Shown here piece by piece: positions 35,376-43,518 of a DNA stretch of 64,000 nt (positions are counted from its first letter, which is position 1; each line of letters starts with the position of its first letter). The position numbers were made by a program, and so were the translations under genes. The notes below the pieces were generated by a model. The model was not told where the DNA came from and made no database searches. It worked only from the letters and a program-made list of their open reading frames with translations. Source of the DNA: Larkinella arboricola (GTDB lineage: Bacteria > Bacteroidota > Bacteroidia > Cytophagales > Spirosomataceae); the NCBI RefSeq assembly GCF_003259745.1, contig NZ_QLMC01000001.1, positions 744,001 to 808,000 on the forward strand, given 5' to 3'.

Positions 35376-35516
35376 ACCCATTCAGACCTACCACCGGTCA
35401 GTCGTTCGTCTTTCTGTTTTTAGTCGTCAGATTCCTGATTGACGGAGGAAAGAGGAACGGCTGATCACCACTTATAAACCCATTTAAAATAACAAACATC
35501 TAACCAATTCTCAACT

Positions 35517-36665
35517 ATGTCTCTGAATCGTCGCGAATGGCTCCGGTCTGGCTTACTGGCCGGTGTAGGTTTAGCCGCTGCTCCAGCCGCCTATTGTGAA
35601 CCCTGGCTGGACAAACCCGAGCTGGCCGGCACCCTGCCGCCGACCACGCCAAAAGGCGCATTGAAGGCCCGTTTGTCGTCCAACGAAAACCCGTATGGTC
35701 CGTCGCCCAAGGCCTTGAAAGCCATTACCGAAGCGGCTCCGGACGGATTTCTGTATCCGTTTCAGTACAGTATGCAGTTGCAGAAAATGATTGCGGAAGA
35801 AGAAGGGGTTTCGCCCGAGCAGATTCTGCTTTCGTCCGGGTCAGGTTCGTTGCTGCACGCTACGGCGCTGGAATTTTCGCACAAGAATCCGGGTGGCAGT
35901 GTTCTGTCGGCCGATCCGACGTATGAGCAGCTCGTTCGGGCGGCTGTGATGCACGGTATGAATTGGGACAAAGTACCGCTGACCTCCGGCACCTACGACC
36001 ACAACCTGGAGGAAATGGAGAAGCGCATGAACGATAAAACGAGTCTGGTGTACCTCTGCAACCCAAACAACCCAACGGGCGTGACGATGAATCCGGAGAG
36101 CCTGCGGGCGTTTGTGGACCGTGTTTCGGCCAAAAAACCGGTGTTTGTCGACGAAGCGTACATCCACTACACGGGCGATCCGAAAAAATACACGGTAATT
36201 GAGAACATCCGGAAAGGCCAGAACGTGATGGTGGCCAAGACGTTCTCAAAAATCTACGGGATGGCCGGGCTGCGGCTGGGGTACCTGGTCGGTCAGCCCG
36301 ACATGCTCAAATCCATCTCCAAATGGGGTGGGGGCGCCGGTAACCTTAGCATGACAACGCTGCGGGCGGGGCTGGCCTGTTTCAAAGACGACGAATTCAT
36401 CAAGTATTCGCTGAGCAAAGGAGTGGAAGCCCGCGAGTTTTTGTATGCAACGCTGAAACAGAACGGCTACACGTATCTGCCGTCCGGCACCAACTTCGTC
36501 CTGTTCCCGATCCGGATGAAAGGGGAGGATTTCACCAAGAAGATGATGGACAACGGCGTAAGCGTTCGCCAGTGGAAATTCGACGGCCAGTTCTGGTGCC
36601 GCGTCAGCCTCGGAACAATGGATCAGATGAAAGCCTTCGCCGATGCGCTGAAAGTTGTTTCATAA
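35517..36665 (+). CDS. Tat-exported class I/II (HisC-like) PLP aminotransferase
   Basis: A 382-residue fold-type I aminotransferase resembling histidinol-phosphate aminotransferase. PLP-site motifs are complete: LSSNENPYGPSPKAL, LLSSGSGSLLHA, YLCNPNNPTG (Asn185), FVDEAYIHY (Asp212) and KTFSKIYGMAGLRLGYL with Schiff-base Lys245, plus the C-terminal Arg in FWCRVSLG. The N-terminus is a twin-arginine signal: NRREWLRSG followed by a hydrophobic Leu/Ala/Gly run and AAYCEP. So the enzyme should be folded with PLP in the cytoplasm and exported. It lies 141 bases after the SusCD lipoprotein operon. No hisB/hisG neighbours exist, so a role in histidine synthesis is unlikely; the substrate is unknown. 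Confidence 0.88.
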   Translation: MSLNRREWLRSGLLAGVGLAAAPAAYCEPWLDKPELAGTLPPTTPKGALKARLSSNENPYGPSPKALKAITEAAPDGFLYPFQYSMQLQKMIAEEEGVSPEQILLSSGSGSLLHATALEFSHKNPGGSVLSADPTYEQLVRAAVMHGMNWDKVPLTSGTYDHNLEEMEKRMNDKTSLVYLCNPNNPTGVTMNPESLRAFVDRVSAKKPVFVDEAYIHYTGDPKKYTVIENIRKGQNVMVAKTFSKIYGMAGLRLGYLVGQPDMLKSISKWGGGAGNLSMTTLRAGLACFKDDEFIKYSLSKGVEAREFLYATLKQNGYTYLPSGTNFVLFPIRMKGEDFTKKMMDNGVSVRQWKFDGQFWCRVSLGTMDQMKAFADALKVVS

Positions 36666-36700
36666 GTGCTCTCCGGACTGAAAGTCCTGGATCAGGTGAG

Positions 36701-36729
36701 TTGAAATCGCTGCCGAAGTTTTACCTTTG
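36701..36729 (+). promoter_or_regulatory. Bacteroidota-type promoter of aroB
   Basis: TTG at 36701-36703, an 18-base spacer and TACCTTTG at 36722-36729, matching TAnnTTTG. It is 26 bases before the aroB start, which implies a short leader. A GGACT/AGTCC hairpin lies upstream at 36674-36686, next to the aminotransferase stop. Confidence 0.55.
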
Positions 36730-36755
36730 GGAGCGATTTCTTTTTATAACTTCCT

Positions 36756-37781
36756 ATGTCTGTTCTGATTTCTCCCCTGGCCGAAAGTCTGCCCACTTTT
36801 ATTCAACAGCATAATTATTCGGCTGTTGCCGTTCTTGTCGATACGAATACGAAACGTTTTTGTTATCCGGCTATAAAAAATTTTTTACCGAAACATAAAA
36901 TTTTTACGATTCCGGCGGGTGAGCAACACAAGAATTTAGCCACCTGCGAAACCGTCTGGCAGGGGTTAACAAACGCGCAGTTCGACCGGCACGCCCTGCT
37001 GATTAATCTGGGAGGGGGCGTAATTGGAGATTTAGGCGGTTTTTGCGCGGCAACCTACAAACGGGGCATCGATTTTATCCAGATTCCGACCACCTTGCTG
37101 TCGCAGGTTGACGCCAGTGTGGGCGGGAAGCTGGGTATTGACTTTCACGGATTTAAGAACCATATTGGGGTGTTTAAACTGCCGGAAGCGGTTCTGATTG
37201 ATACGGCTTTCTTTCAGACGTTACCGGAGCTGGAATTGCGGTCGGGGTTTGCCGAAATCGTCAAGCATTGCCTGATTGCCGATGGAGCCAAATGGAACAT
37301 AATCCGTCGTCGTGATCTGCACGATCAGGACTGGAATGATCTGGTGGCGCATTCGGTGGAGATTAAAAAAAATATTGTCGGGCAAGATCCAACTGAGCGC
37401 GGCATTCGTAAAATATTAAACTTCGGTCACACGCTGGGTCATGCGCTCGAAACCCATTTCCTGGCCGATCCGAAGCGCCGGTTGCTGCACGGTGAAGCCA
37501 TTGCCGCCGGCATGATTGCCGAAGCGTTTATTGCCCATCGGAAAGGCATGATTCAGGCGGGGTTGCTCGAGCAGATTGAGGAGTACCTTTTTGCGGTCTA
37601 CGGCCGGGTCACGATCGCCGATACAGATCTGGAACCGGTGCTGGCGCTGACGTTGCAGGACAAGAAAAACCGGAATGGTCAGGTGCGGATGGCCCTGCTC
37701 GACGGACCGGGAAGCTGCGCCTATGATGTGCCGGTTACAAAAGCCGAAATGAGCCGGGCACTGGAGTACTATCGAACCTAA
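36756..37781 (+). CDS. aroB: 3-dehydroquinate synthase
   Basis: An NAD- and divalent-metal-dependent enzyme that converts DAHP to 3-dehydroquinate, step two of the shikimate pathway; 341 residues, slightly shorter than the usual 350-370. Motifs seen are LINLGGGVIGDLGGFCAATYKRG, FIQIPTTLLSQVDASVGGKLGID, RSGFAEIVKHCLIAD (metal-site Glu) and LNFGHTLGHALE with metal-binding His residues, followed by LLHGEAIAAGM. It follows its own promoter. The DAHP synthase fusion that makes its substrate is encoded 20 kb away. Confidence 0.96.
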   Translation: MSVLISPLAESLPTFIQQHNYSAVAVLVDTNTKRFCYPAIKNFLPKHKIFTIPAGEQHKNLATCETVWQGLTNAQFDRHALLINLGGGVIGDLGGFCAATYKRGIDFIQIPTTLLSQVDASVGGKLGIDFHGFKNHIGVFKLPEAVLIDTAFFQTLPELELRSGFAEIVKHCLIADGAKWNIIRRRDLHDQDWNDLVAHSVEIKKNIVGQDPTERGIRKILNFGHTLGHALETHFLADPKRRLLHGEAIAAGMIAEAFIAHRKGMIQAGLLEQIEEYLFAVYGRVTIADTDLEPVLALTLQDKKNRNGQVRMALLDGPGSCAYDVPVTKAEMSRALEYYRT

Positions 37782-37909
37782 ACTGTAAGCGGGCCGTTCA
37801 CGCGGTTTTTTGAACCTTACAGACAGAAAATCAATTAATTCAAGTATTGTTTTCCTAACCAGTTTTGTCTATAAGTGTCAACTTTACAACCCCGTAAAAC
37901 AGTCCGTTT

Positions 37910-38446
37910 ATGAAACATTTTATTGGCGTCCTTGTGCTGCTGGCTGTGGTTTCGCTTGCTGGCTGCATGCCCGGAAAGTTATTTGTCGAACACGATTACA
38001 GCTACGAGGGGCATTTTAAAAATTACGAGTCTTTTAATTTTCTGGAATGTGAGTACATCGACTCAACGTTACTTTGCTCGGATATTCAGGAAGCCATTCG
38101 CCATCAGATGGAAGCCCGCGGCTATAAAGTAGCCAACCGGTCTCCAAACCTGCTTATTTCCTACAACATTTTTCGGAACGATCTACGTTTCCGGGGGTAT
38201 CAGCAACCGGTCATCAGAGACTGGGTGGTGAGCGAAGACGGAGATGCAACCTATAAACGGATTGATTACAACCTCGACGAAGGTACTCTGATGATTTCAC
38301 TGATCGATGCGGAAACTTACCAGGTGATCTGGAAAGGCTATGCGTCACGCGTCACGCGAAATCCCAACTTCAAGAACAACTATTTCAAGGGTATTGTCCG
38401 ATCCATTTTCGACCAGTACCCCTTGATGGCTTCGGCCCGCAAGTAG
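37910..38446 (+). CDS. DUF4136-family lipoprotein
   Basis: A 178-residue lipoprotein with lipobox VSLAGC (Cys19). The DUF4136 pattern is visible: a short strand YSYEGHFKNYESFNF, the helix IQEAIRHQMEARGYKVANRSPNLLISYNIF and the end GTLMISLIDAETYQVIWKGYASRV, which resembles the usual WRG/WxG core of this family. The function of the family is unknown; members are outer-membrane-anchored and dispersed. An isolated gene with no operon partner. Confidence 0.85.
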   Translation: MKHFIGVLVLLAVVSLAGCMPGKLFVEHDYSYEGHFKNYESFNFLECEYIDSTLLCSDIQEAIRHQMEARGYKVANRSPNLLISYNIFRNDLRFRGYQQPVIRDWVVSEDGDATYKRIDYNLDEGTLMISLIDAETYQVIWKGYASRVTRNPNFKNNYFKGIVRSIFDQYPLMASARK

Positions 38447-38495
38447 CGGGCTGGCCGTCAGCGTATCGTCTAGCGAACCATAAGGATTTTCTCCT

Positions 38496-39440
38496 CTATG
38501 GTTCGCTATTTGTTTTGGTTAATTCCCTGAAAATTCCTTCGAGACTGCTTTCCTGTTGTTTCAGGCCAACAAGCGTCAGGTTTTTATCGGCGGCCAGCCG
38601 GAAAATGGCCGCACGCAGGTCACTGTCCCTGTCGGCGGTCAGGCGGTAACGGTTTTCGCCCATTGCTTCAATATGCCGGATGCCGGGGAGTTCGTTCAGG
38701 ACCGATACGTCGGCCAGTTCCTGCTCAAATTCGGCCACCACGGCAACCGAGCCGTCGGAGGTTTCCCGCAGGGCGCTCAACTGCCCATCGGCTACAATGC
38801 GCCCCCGGTTGATGATGATTACCCGGTCGCAGAGGGCTTCCACTTCCTGCATGATGTGGGTCGAAAACAGAACGGTTTTTTCGCGGCCAATGGTCCGGAT
38901 TACCTGGCGGATTTCCGTAAGCTGGTTCGGGTCCAGACCCGTGGTGGGTTCGTCCAGAATCAGCACCGGCGGGTTATGAATCAGCGCCTGAGCCAGTCCG
39001 ACGCGTTGCCGGTAGCCTTTCGACAACTGACCGATTTTCTTCCGCTGCTCCAGTTGCAGCCCGACGAGATCGATCATTTCGGTTATCCGCTGACGCAGGA
39101 CCGCGCCCCGCAAACCGTGCAGCGAACCCGCAACGTGCAGAAACTCCTTCACGTACATATCCAGGTAGAGCGGATTGTGCTCGGGCAGATACCCCAGATT
39201 GCGCCGGACGTCAACGGACTGGGTGCGGACATCAAAACCGTTGACCTGTACCGTGCCCTCGGTGGGCGGCAGGTAAGCCGTGGCAATTTTCATGGTTGTT
39301 GACTTTCCAGCACCGTTGGGGCCCAGAAACCCCACGATTTCACCCGGCTGAACCGCAAAGGAAATAGCATCGACTGCCCGTTGGGCCGGGGCACCCGGAC
39401 GGGTATATAGTTTAGTCAGGTTTTGTACCAGAATGGACAT
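38496..39440 (-). CDS. gldA: Gliding-motility ABC transporter ATP-binding protein GldA
   Basis: A 314-residue ABC ATPase. Walker A GPNGAGKST (about 40-48), signature LSKGYRQRVGLAQAL, Walker B VLILDEPTTGLDPNQ and the switch His in VLFSTHIMQEV are intact. The C-terminal 80 residues form the extra domain typical of the drug/polysaccharide-type importer-exporter ATPases. The closest recognised family is GldA, which with GldF and GldG forms an ABC complex tied to gliding in Flavobacterium. The permease genes gldFG are not next to it here, so the assignment rests on sequence pattern; a general ABC-2 exporter ATPase is the alternative. Confidence 0.82.
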   Translation of the reverse strand: MSILVQNLTKLYTRPGAPAQRAVDAISFAVQPGEIVGFLGPNGAGKSTTMKIATAYLPPTEGTVQVNGFDVRTQSVDVRRNLGYLPEHNPLYLDMYVKEFLHVAGSLHGLRGAVLRQRITEMIDLVGLQLEQRKKIGQLSKGYRQRVGLAQALIHNPPVLILDEPTTGLDPNQLTEIRQVIRTIGREKTVLFSTHIMQEVEALCDRVIIINRGRIVADGQLSALRETSDGSVAVVAEFEQELADVSVLNELPGIRHIEAMGENRYRLTADRDSDLRAAIFRLAADKNLTLVGLKQQESSLEGIFRELTKTNSEP

Positions 39441-39712
39441 CGCTCAGGACAAAAGGCAAAAAGATAACGTGCAAGGTACGAAAGCCACCGAACATTTTTT
39501 GTCATTGCAACACAGGAGAGCGTTGATTGTGCGGGAGGCAGACTCTTTTTTCCGTGAGAAGACGAAAAGGGCGGCTTGAAAAATAAACCCGTTAGTATCA
39601 GCAACTAAGCGGTATGCTAGTAACGGCGTTTTGGCTAAACCGCTTAAAAAACCGAAAACAATTTTTATTTTTAGCCTTCCGTTCATCCTTCAAACGGATT
39701 GAACGAACTGCA

Positions 39713-40147
39713 ATGAGGACGAAACACATCGGTATGGTAGTAGGCTGCCTGATGACCATCAGTGCCTGGGCGCAGCAACCGGGTGTTTCAACGCCAAACC
39801 GGAGAAATGCCGATCATCCGCCGGACGTTTTTACCAACTGCGACAGCGCCCAGACGCAAACCGAGCTGAATTTATGCGCCCAGATGCGGTTTCAGAAAGC
39901 CGATCAGGAATTGAATGCGCTCTACAGGCAATTGCTCGATTTGCTGCCCAAAGACGATAAAATGATGGTGGTTGATGCCCAGCGTCAATGGCTGGCTTAC
40001 CGCGATGCTCACTGCAAGATTTACGAAAAAATGTATGCGGGCGGTTCCATGCTGAGCATGGTGCTTGCCAATTGCAGGGAAGCCGCAACCCTGAACCGGA
40101 TTAACGAATTAAAAGAATTAATAGCTGAACGTAAACTTAGACAATAG
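39713..40147 (+). CDS. Periplasmic LprI-like protein (DUF1311)
   Basis: A small exported protein of 144 residues. The frame is open from 39614, but the ATG at 39713 begins the signal peptide (RTKHIGMVVGCLMTISAWAQ). The mature part fits the LprI/DUF1311 family: CDSAQTQTELNLCAQMRFQKADQELNALYRQLL, then VVDAQRQWLAYRDAHCKIYEKMYAGGSM and ANCREAATLNRINELKEL, with four conserved Cys for two disulfides. Family members in other phyla inhibit lysozyme or are uncharacterised. It lies 11 bases before the permease gene. Confidence 0.85.
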   Translation: MRTKHIGMVVGCLMTISAWAQQPGVSTPNRRNADHPPDVFTNCDSAQTQTELNLCAQMRFQKADQELNALYRQLLDLLPKDDKMMVVDAQRQWLAYRDAHCKIYEKMYAGGSMLSMVLANCREAATLNRINELKELIAERKLRQ

Positions 40148-40158
40148 TCGCCTGCCGT

Positions 40159-41826
40159 ATGAGTGATTCTGTATTCCGGAAAAAATCAGTTGGTAAAGCC
40201 GTAGCCGATACCGACGAAGGAGATTCGTCCCACCTGAATAAAATCCTGGGCGTTCGGGATTTGACTTCCTTCGGGATTGCCGCCATCATTGGAGCCGGAA
40301 TTTTCAGTACCATCGGGCGGGCCAGCGTCAACGGCGGTCCGGCGGTATCGCTGCTGTTTGTCTTCACGGCCATTGCCTGCGTTTTTACGGCCCTTAGCTA
40401 CGCGCAGTTTGCTTCAACGGTACCCGTCAGCGGAAGTGCCTACACATACGCCTATGTGTCGTTTGGGGAGATTTTTGCCTGGATTATTGGTTGGGCGCTT
40501 ATCTTGGAATACGCCGTCAGCAACATGGTGGTGGCGATTTCATGGTCCGAGTACTTTACATCGATGCTGGCCGGATTTAACATTCATTTTCCGGCCTACT
40601 GGGCCACGGACTACGGGTCGGCCGCCCGGGCCTACGCGGCAGTGCAGGCCAGCGCATCGCCCGGTAGTCTGCCCGCTAACACCCGGGAGCTGGCGCAGGC
40701 TTTTCAGGATGCTCCGACCGTCGGTGGTTTGAAACTGATTGCCGATCTGCCCGCCGGGGTTATTACCATTCTGATTACATCCCTGGTGTATGTCGGTATC
40801 AAAGAATCCCGGACGGCCAGCAACATTCTGGTGGTCCTGAAACTGGCCGTCATCGGGCTAGTGATTGCCGTCGGGGCTTTTTACGTCAAGCCCGAGAACT
40901 GGTCGCCATTCGCGCCTAATGGCGTCAGCGGGGTACTCAGCGGGGTCGCTTCGGTGTTTTTTGCCTTCATCGGTTTCGATTCCATTTCAACAACCGCCGA
41001 AGAATGCCGCAATCCCCAGCGGGATTTGCCCCGGGCCATGATTTACTGTTTGATTATCTGTACGGTTTTATACGTCCTGATCACGCTGGTACTGACGGGC
41101 ATGGTGAATTATAAAGAACTGGGCGTAGACGATCCGCTGGCCTACGTGTTCCAGAAAGTAGATCTGAATTTTGTGGCCGGTGTTATTTCCGTCAGCGCCG
41201 TTGTGGCCATCACAAGCGCATTGCTGGTGTATCAGTTGGGGCAGCCGCGCATCTGGATGACCATGAGCCGCGACGGTTTGCTGTGGCCGCGTTTCTCACA
41301 GATTCATCCACGGTACCGGACGCCTTCGTTTGCTACCATTGTGACGGGTTTTCTGGTCGCAATACCGTCGCTTTTTCTGGACATGCAGTTCTTTATTGAC
41401 TTAACGAGTGTGGGTACATTCTTCGCCTTTATCCTGGTATGCGGGGGGATTTTGTACCTGGACGCGAAAGGTCTTTCCCGGCATTCGAAGTTTAAAGTTC
41501 CTTATGTCAACGGAAAATACATTATCGGGGCTGCTCTGGTCATTGCCTTAGTGCTGGTAGTCCGGGCGGATGGGTTTGTAAGTGGTATTCAGGAAAAGCC
41601 GTTGCTGGCTTTCTTCTGGCTCACCTGGGCGGTGATGGCGGTGCTGGCCTTCCGCCAGAATTTCTCGTTGCTGCCGGTATTGGGTATTCTGACCAACCTC
41701 TACCTGATGACCGAACTGGGCGTCAGCAACTGGCTTATTTTTGTCATCTGGCTACTGATTGGGCTTGTTATCTACTTCCTGTACGGCTATCGGAAAAGCA
41801 AGCTGGCCCTGGAAAACAAGGCATAA
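40159..41826 (+). CDS. APC-superfamily amino acid permease (CAT-like)
   Basis: A 555-residue inner membrane transporter with 12 or more predicted helices. The first helix has the APC glycine motif FGIAAIIGAGIFSTIG, followed by GGPAVSLLFVFTAIACVFTALSYAQFASTVP. FFAFIGFDSISTTAEECRNPQRDLPRAMI is the CAT-type helix 6 signature (GFD...AEE...NPQ). This group carries cationic or neutral amino acids by uniport or proton symport. A longer loop near 150-185 is rich in Ala and Ser. Coding ends 188 bases before a terminator that probably belongs to an independent small transcript. Confidence 0.93.
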   Translation: MSDSVFRKKSVGKAVADTDEGDSSHLNKILGVRDLTSFGIAAIIGAGIFSTIGRASVNGGPAVSLLFVFTAIACVFTALSYAQFASTVPVSGSAYTYAYVSFGEIFAWIIGWALILEYAVSNMVVAISWSEYFTSMLAGFNIHFPAYWATDYGSAARAYAAVQASASPGSLPANTRELAQAFQDAPTVGGLKLIADLPAGVITILITSLVYVGIKESRTASNILVVLKLAVIGLVIAVGAFYVKPENWSPFAPNGVSGVLSGVASVFFAFIGFDSISTTAEECRNPQRDLPRAMIYCLIICTVLYVLITLVLTGMVNYKELGVDDPLAYVFQKVDLNFVAGVISVSAVVAITSALLVYQLGQPRIWMTMSRDGLLWPRFSQIHPRYRTPSFATIVTGFLVAIPSLFLDMQFFIDLTSVGTFFAFILVCGGILYLDAKGLSRHSKFKVPYVNGKYIIGAALVIALVLVVRADGFVSGIQEKPLLAFFWLTWAVMAVLAFRQNFSLLPVLGILTNLYLMTELGVSNWLIFVIWLLIGLVIYFLYGYRKSKLALENKA

Positions 41827-41882
41827 ACCCGCAATCTTATGGGCTGATTCCATCAGTTGGTTATGTTTTCAGTAAAGTATAG

Positions 41883-41912
41883 TTGTATATGCAAATAATT
41901 CATTTATATTTG
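41883..41912 (+). promoter_or_regulatory. Promoter of the candidate small RNA
   Basis: TTG at 41883-41885, a 19-base spacer and TATATTTG at 41905-41912, an exact match to the Bacteroidota TTG-N19-TAnnTTTG pattern, lying between the permease stop and a strong terminator. An overlapping weaker match (TTG 41857, TATAGTTG 41878-41885) is also present. Confidence 0.6.
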
Positions 41913-41918
41913 CTATTA

Positions 41919-42047
41919 CTCTATCAGGGATTTGGTCATCCCGATAAATCAGGACAAAAGCAGCAGACGGATCTCAACACAACTGTAGCGTCTATTTACA
42001 TCTCGCAATAAGGTAAAAAGCCTATGGGGAGTTCCTATAGGCTTTTT
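41919..42047 (+). ncRNA. Candidate small RNA (about 130 nt)
   Basis: A complete small transcription unit is visible: promoter at 41883-41912, predicted start near 41919 and terminator at 42015-42050. Between them are two hairpins: GGGAT/ATCCC with a TTGGTC loop (41927-41942) and AGACG/CGTCT (41965-41993). A 40-codon frame (41889-42011, beginning MQIIHLYLLLLYQGF) ends three bases before the terminator stem, but its ATG lies upstream of the predicted transcription start, so an RNA is favoured over a peptide. No known RNA family (6S, tmRNA, RNase P, SRP) is recognised. Confidence 0.45.
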
Positions 42048-42050
42048 TGT
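42015..42050 (+). terminator. Rho-independent terminator of the small transcript
   Basis: AAAAAGCCTATGGG pairs with TCCTATAGGCTTTTTT (one GT wobble, 5-base loop), with a run of six T at 42042-42047. It serves the small transcript and perhaps read-through from the permease. Confidence 0.85.
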
Positions 42051-42076
42051 GGATTGGTTTATCTATCGTGCCATGA

Positions 42077-42104
42077 AAAAGCCCCAGCTTATGCCGGGGC
42101 TTTT
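42077..42104. terminator. Terminator of the minus-strand panC-to-peptidase run
   Basis: AAAAGCCCC (42077-42085 region) pairs with GGGGCTTTT (42096-42104) around AGCTTATGCC. It lies 23 bases after the zinc peptidase stop and has poly-T on both strands, so it can stop both converging transcripts. Confidence 0.8.
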
Positions 42105-42126
42105 AGTTATCAACGCTTTGACAGAA

Positions 42127-42813
42127 TTAGTCGCTTCGGCGACCGCCCATAAGCAGGCTGGCGTAGTAGAGTAGGGTTGCCAGTGAACCGAGCGCAGCTA
42201 CCACGTAGGTCATGGCGGCCCACCAGAGGGCGTCTTTGGCGAAACCATACTCCCGCTGGTTAACAATATTCCGGTTTTGTACCCAGGCCAGCGCCCGACG
42301 GCTGGCATCGAACTCGACGGGCAGCGTTACGAAGCTAAAGAGGGTCGTTACGGCAAACAGTGCCACCCCAATAGCCAGCGGAATGATGGTCGTATTGATC
42401 AGCAGAATACCGATCAGAATGATCCATTGCAGGTAACTCGACGAAACCGTCAGGAAAGGCACCATGGCCGACCGGAACTTGAGCGGACCGTAAGCCGTGG
42501 CGTGTTGCACGGCGTGACCGCATTCGTGGGCCGCCACAGCCGCAGCCGCTACACTTCGACCGTAATAAACATCGGCACTCAGGTTAACGGTTTTGTCCTG
42601 CGGGTTATAATGGTCCGTTAACATCCCCTCAACCGACAGGACACGAACGTCATAAATGTTGTTTTCGTGGAGCATCCGTTCGGCAATTTCCTTACCGCTC
42701 AGACCGTTGGTCAGTCCGATTTGTGAATACTCGTTAAACTTACTTCTCAACCGCCAGCTTACACCAGCACTCAGAAGGGCGAAAATGATGAAAATAATCC
42801 AGATTCCAGGCAT
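42127..42813 (-). CDS. Membrane zinc metallopeptidase (YugP-like, PF04298)
   Basis: A 228-residue integral membrane protein of the neutral zinc metallopeptidase family. An N-terminal helix (3-20) is followed by a cytoplasmic-facing region NGLSGKEIAERMLHENNI, then the zinc motif AAVAAHECGHAVQHA (HExxH at 96-100) and VEFDASRRALAWV, where the third ligand Glu is expected. Two or three more hydrophobic segments follow (around 115-160 and 195-222). The physiological substrate of this family is unclear. It is the last gene of a minus-strand run behind rfaE2, with 144 AT-rich bases upstream that could hold its own promoter. Confidence 0.92.
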   Translation of the reverse strand: MPGIWIIFIIFALLSAGVSWRLRSKFNEYSQIGLTNGLSGKEIAERMLHENNIYDVRVLSVEGMLTDHYNPQDKTVNLSADVYYGRSVAAAAVAAHECGHAVQHATAYGPLKFRSAMVPFLTVSSSYLQWIILIGILLINTTIIPLAIGVALFAVTTLFSFVTLPVEFDASRRALAWVQNRNIVNQREYGFAKDALWWAAMTYVVAALGSLATLLYYASLLMGGRRSD

Positions 42814-42957
42814 AGTTACATGAAGACCGGTTTACCGGTACAATTAAGGTTATGGTCAAACAATTGGGTGGATGGTTTATTTAGTAAACAAATATTATCA
42901 AAAAAACAGTTCATTGCTCATCCATACTTAAAACCGCTAATCACGATTTTAGAATGT

Positions 42958-43446
42958 TCATCCTTCGGCGTATGCCTTGCGGATTTTTCCGATGATCGCC
43001 GTGGTAGAATAACCCGCCACGAGCGGAATAGTTTGCACCCGCCCTCCGTTTTGCAGTACGAAATCGGCACCCACAATGTCGGCAACCGCGTAATCATCCC
43101 CTTTTACCAGCACATCCGGCTGAACGGCCTGAATGAGTTCGAGGGGCGTAGGCTCGTCGAAAAGCACAACCGCATCCACAAACGCCAGCGACGCCATCAG
43201 CCGGGCGCGGGCGTATTCGCTCACAACGGGCCGCAGCGGGCCTTTAATGCGGCTTACGGAGGCATCAGTATTTAATCCCAACAGCAGTCTGTCGCCGGTC
43301 TGCCGCGCTTTTTCCAGGTAATCGACGTGCCCCAGGTGCAGAATGTCGAAACAACCGTTGGTAAACACAATGCGCTTGCCTTCGGCGTGCCAGGTTTTAG
43401 CCTGTTCAACGGCTTGTTCGCGGGTCAGGATTTTTGATTCGGTCAT
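42958..43446 (-). CDS. rfaE2: D-glycero-beta-D-manno-heptose 1-phosphate adenylyltransferase
   Basis: A nucleotidyltransferase that makes ADP-heptose for lipopolysaccharide core; the 162-residue stand-alone RfaE2 form without the kinase domain. I start at 43446 (MTESKILTREQAV), since the open frame to 43476 adds ten residues before the conserved region. VFTNGCFDILHLGHVDYLEKAR contains the HxGH site (37-40); further motifs are LLLGLNTDASVSRIKGPLRPV, ELIQAVQPDVLVKGDDYAV and the end IPLVAGYSTTAIIGKI. It follows the flippase-like gene by 72 bases. Confidence 0.94.
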   Translation of the reverse strand: MTESKILTREQAVEQAKTWHAEGKRIVFTNGCFDILHLGHVDYLEKARQTGDRLLLGLNTDASVSRIKGPLRPVVSEYARARLMASLAFVDAVVLFDEPTPLELIQAVQPDVLVKGDDYAVADIVGADFVLQNGGRVQTIPLVAGYSTTAIIGKIRKAYAEG

Positions 43447-43518
43447 GCGATGTTTTTTAAGGGCGAACGGGTTCAAATGGGTTACCTGATTGGTCGTTCC
43501 GTTTTACCAGCTAACAAA

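Noticed and set aside
41889-42011. 40-codon frame as a protein gene
   Set aside because: Kept only as part of the candidate sRNA: its ATG is upstream of the predicted transcription start, and the coding potential rests on length alone.
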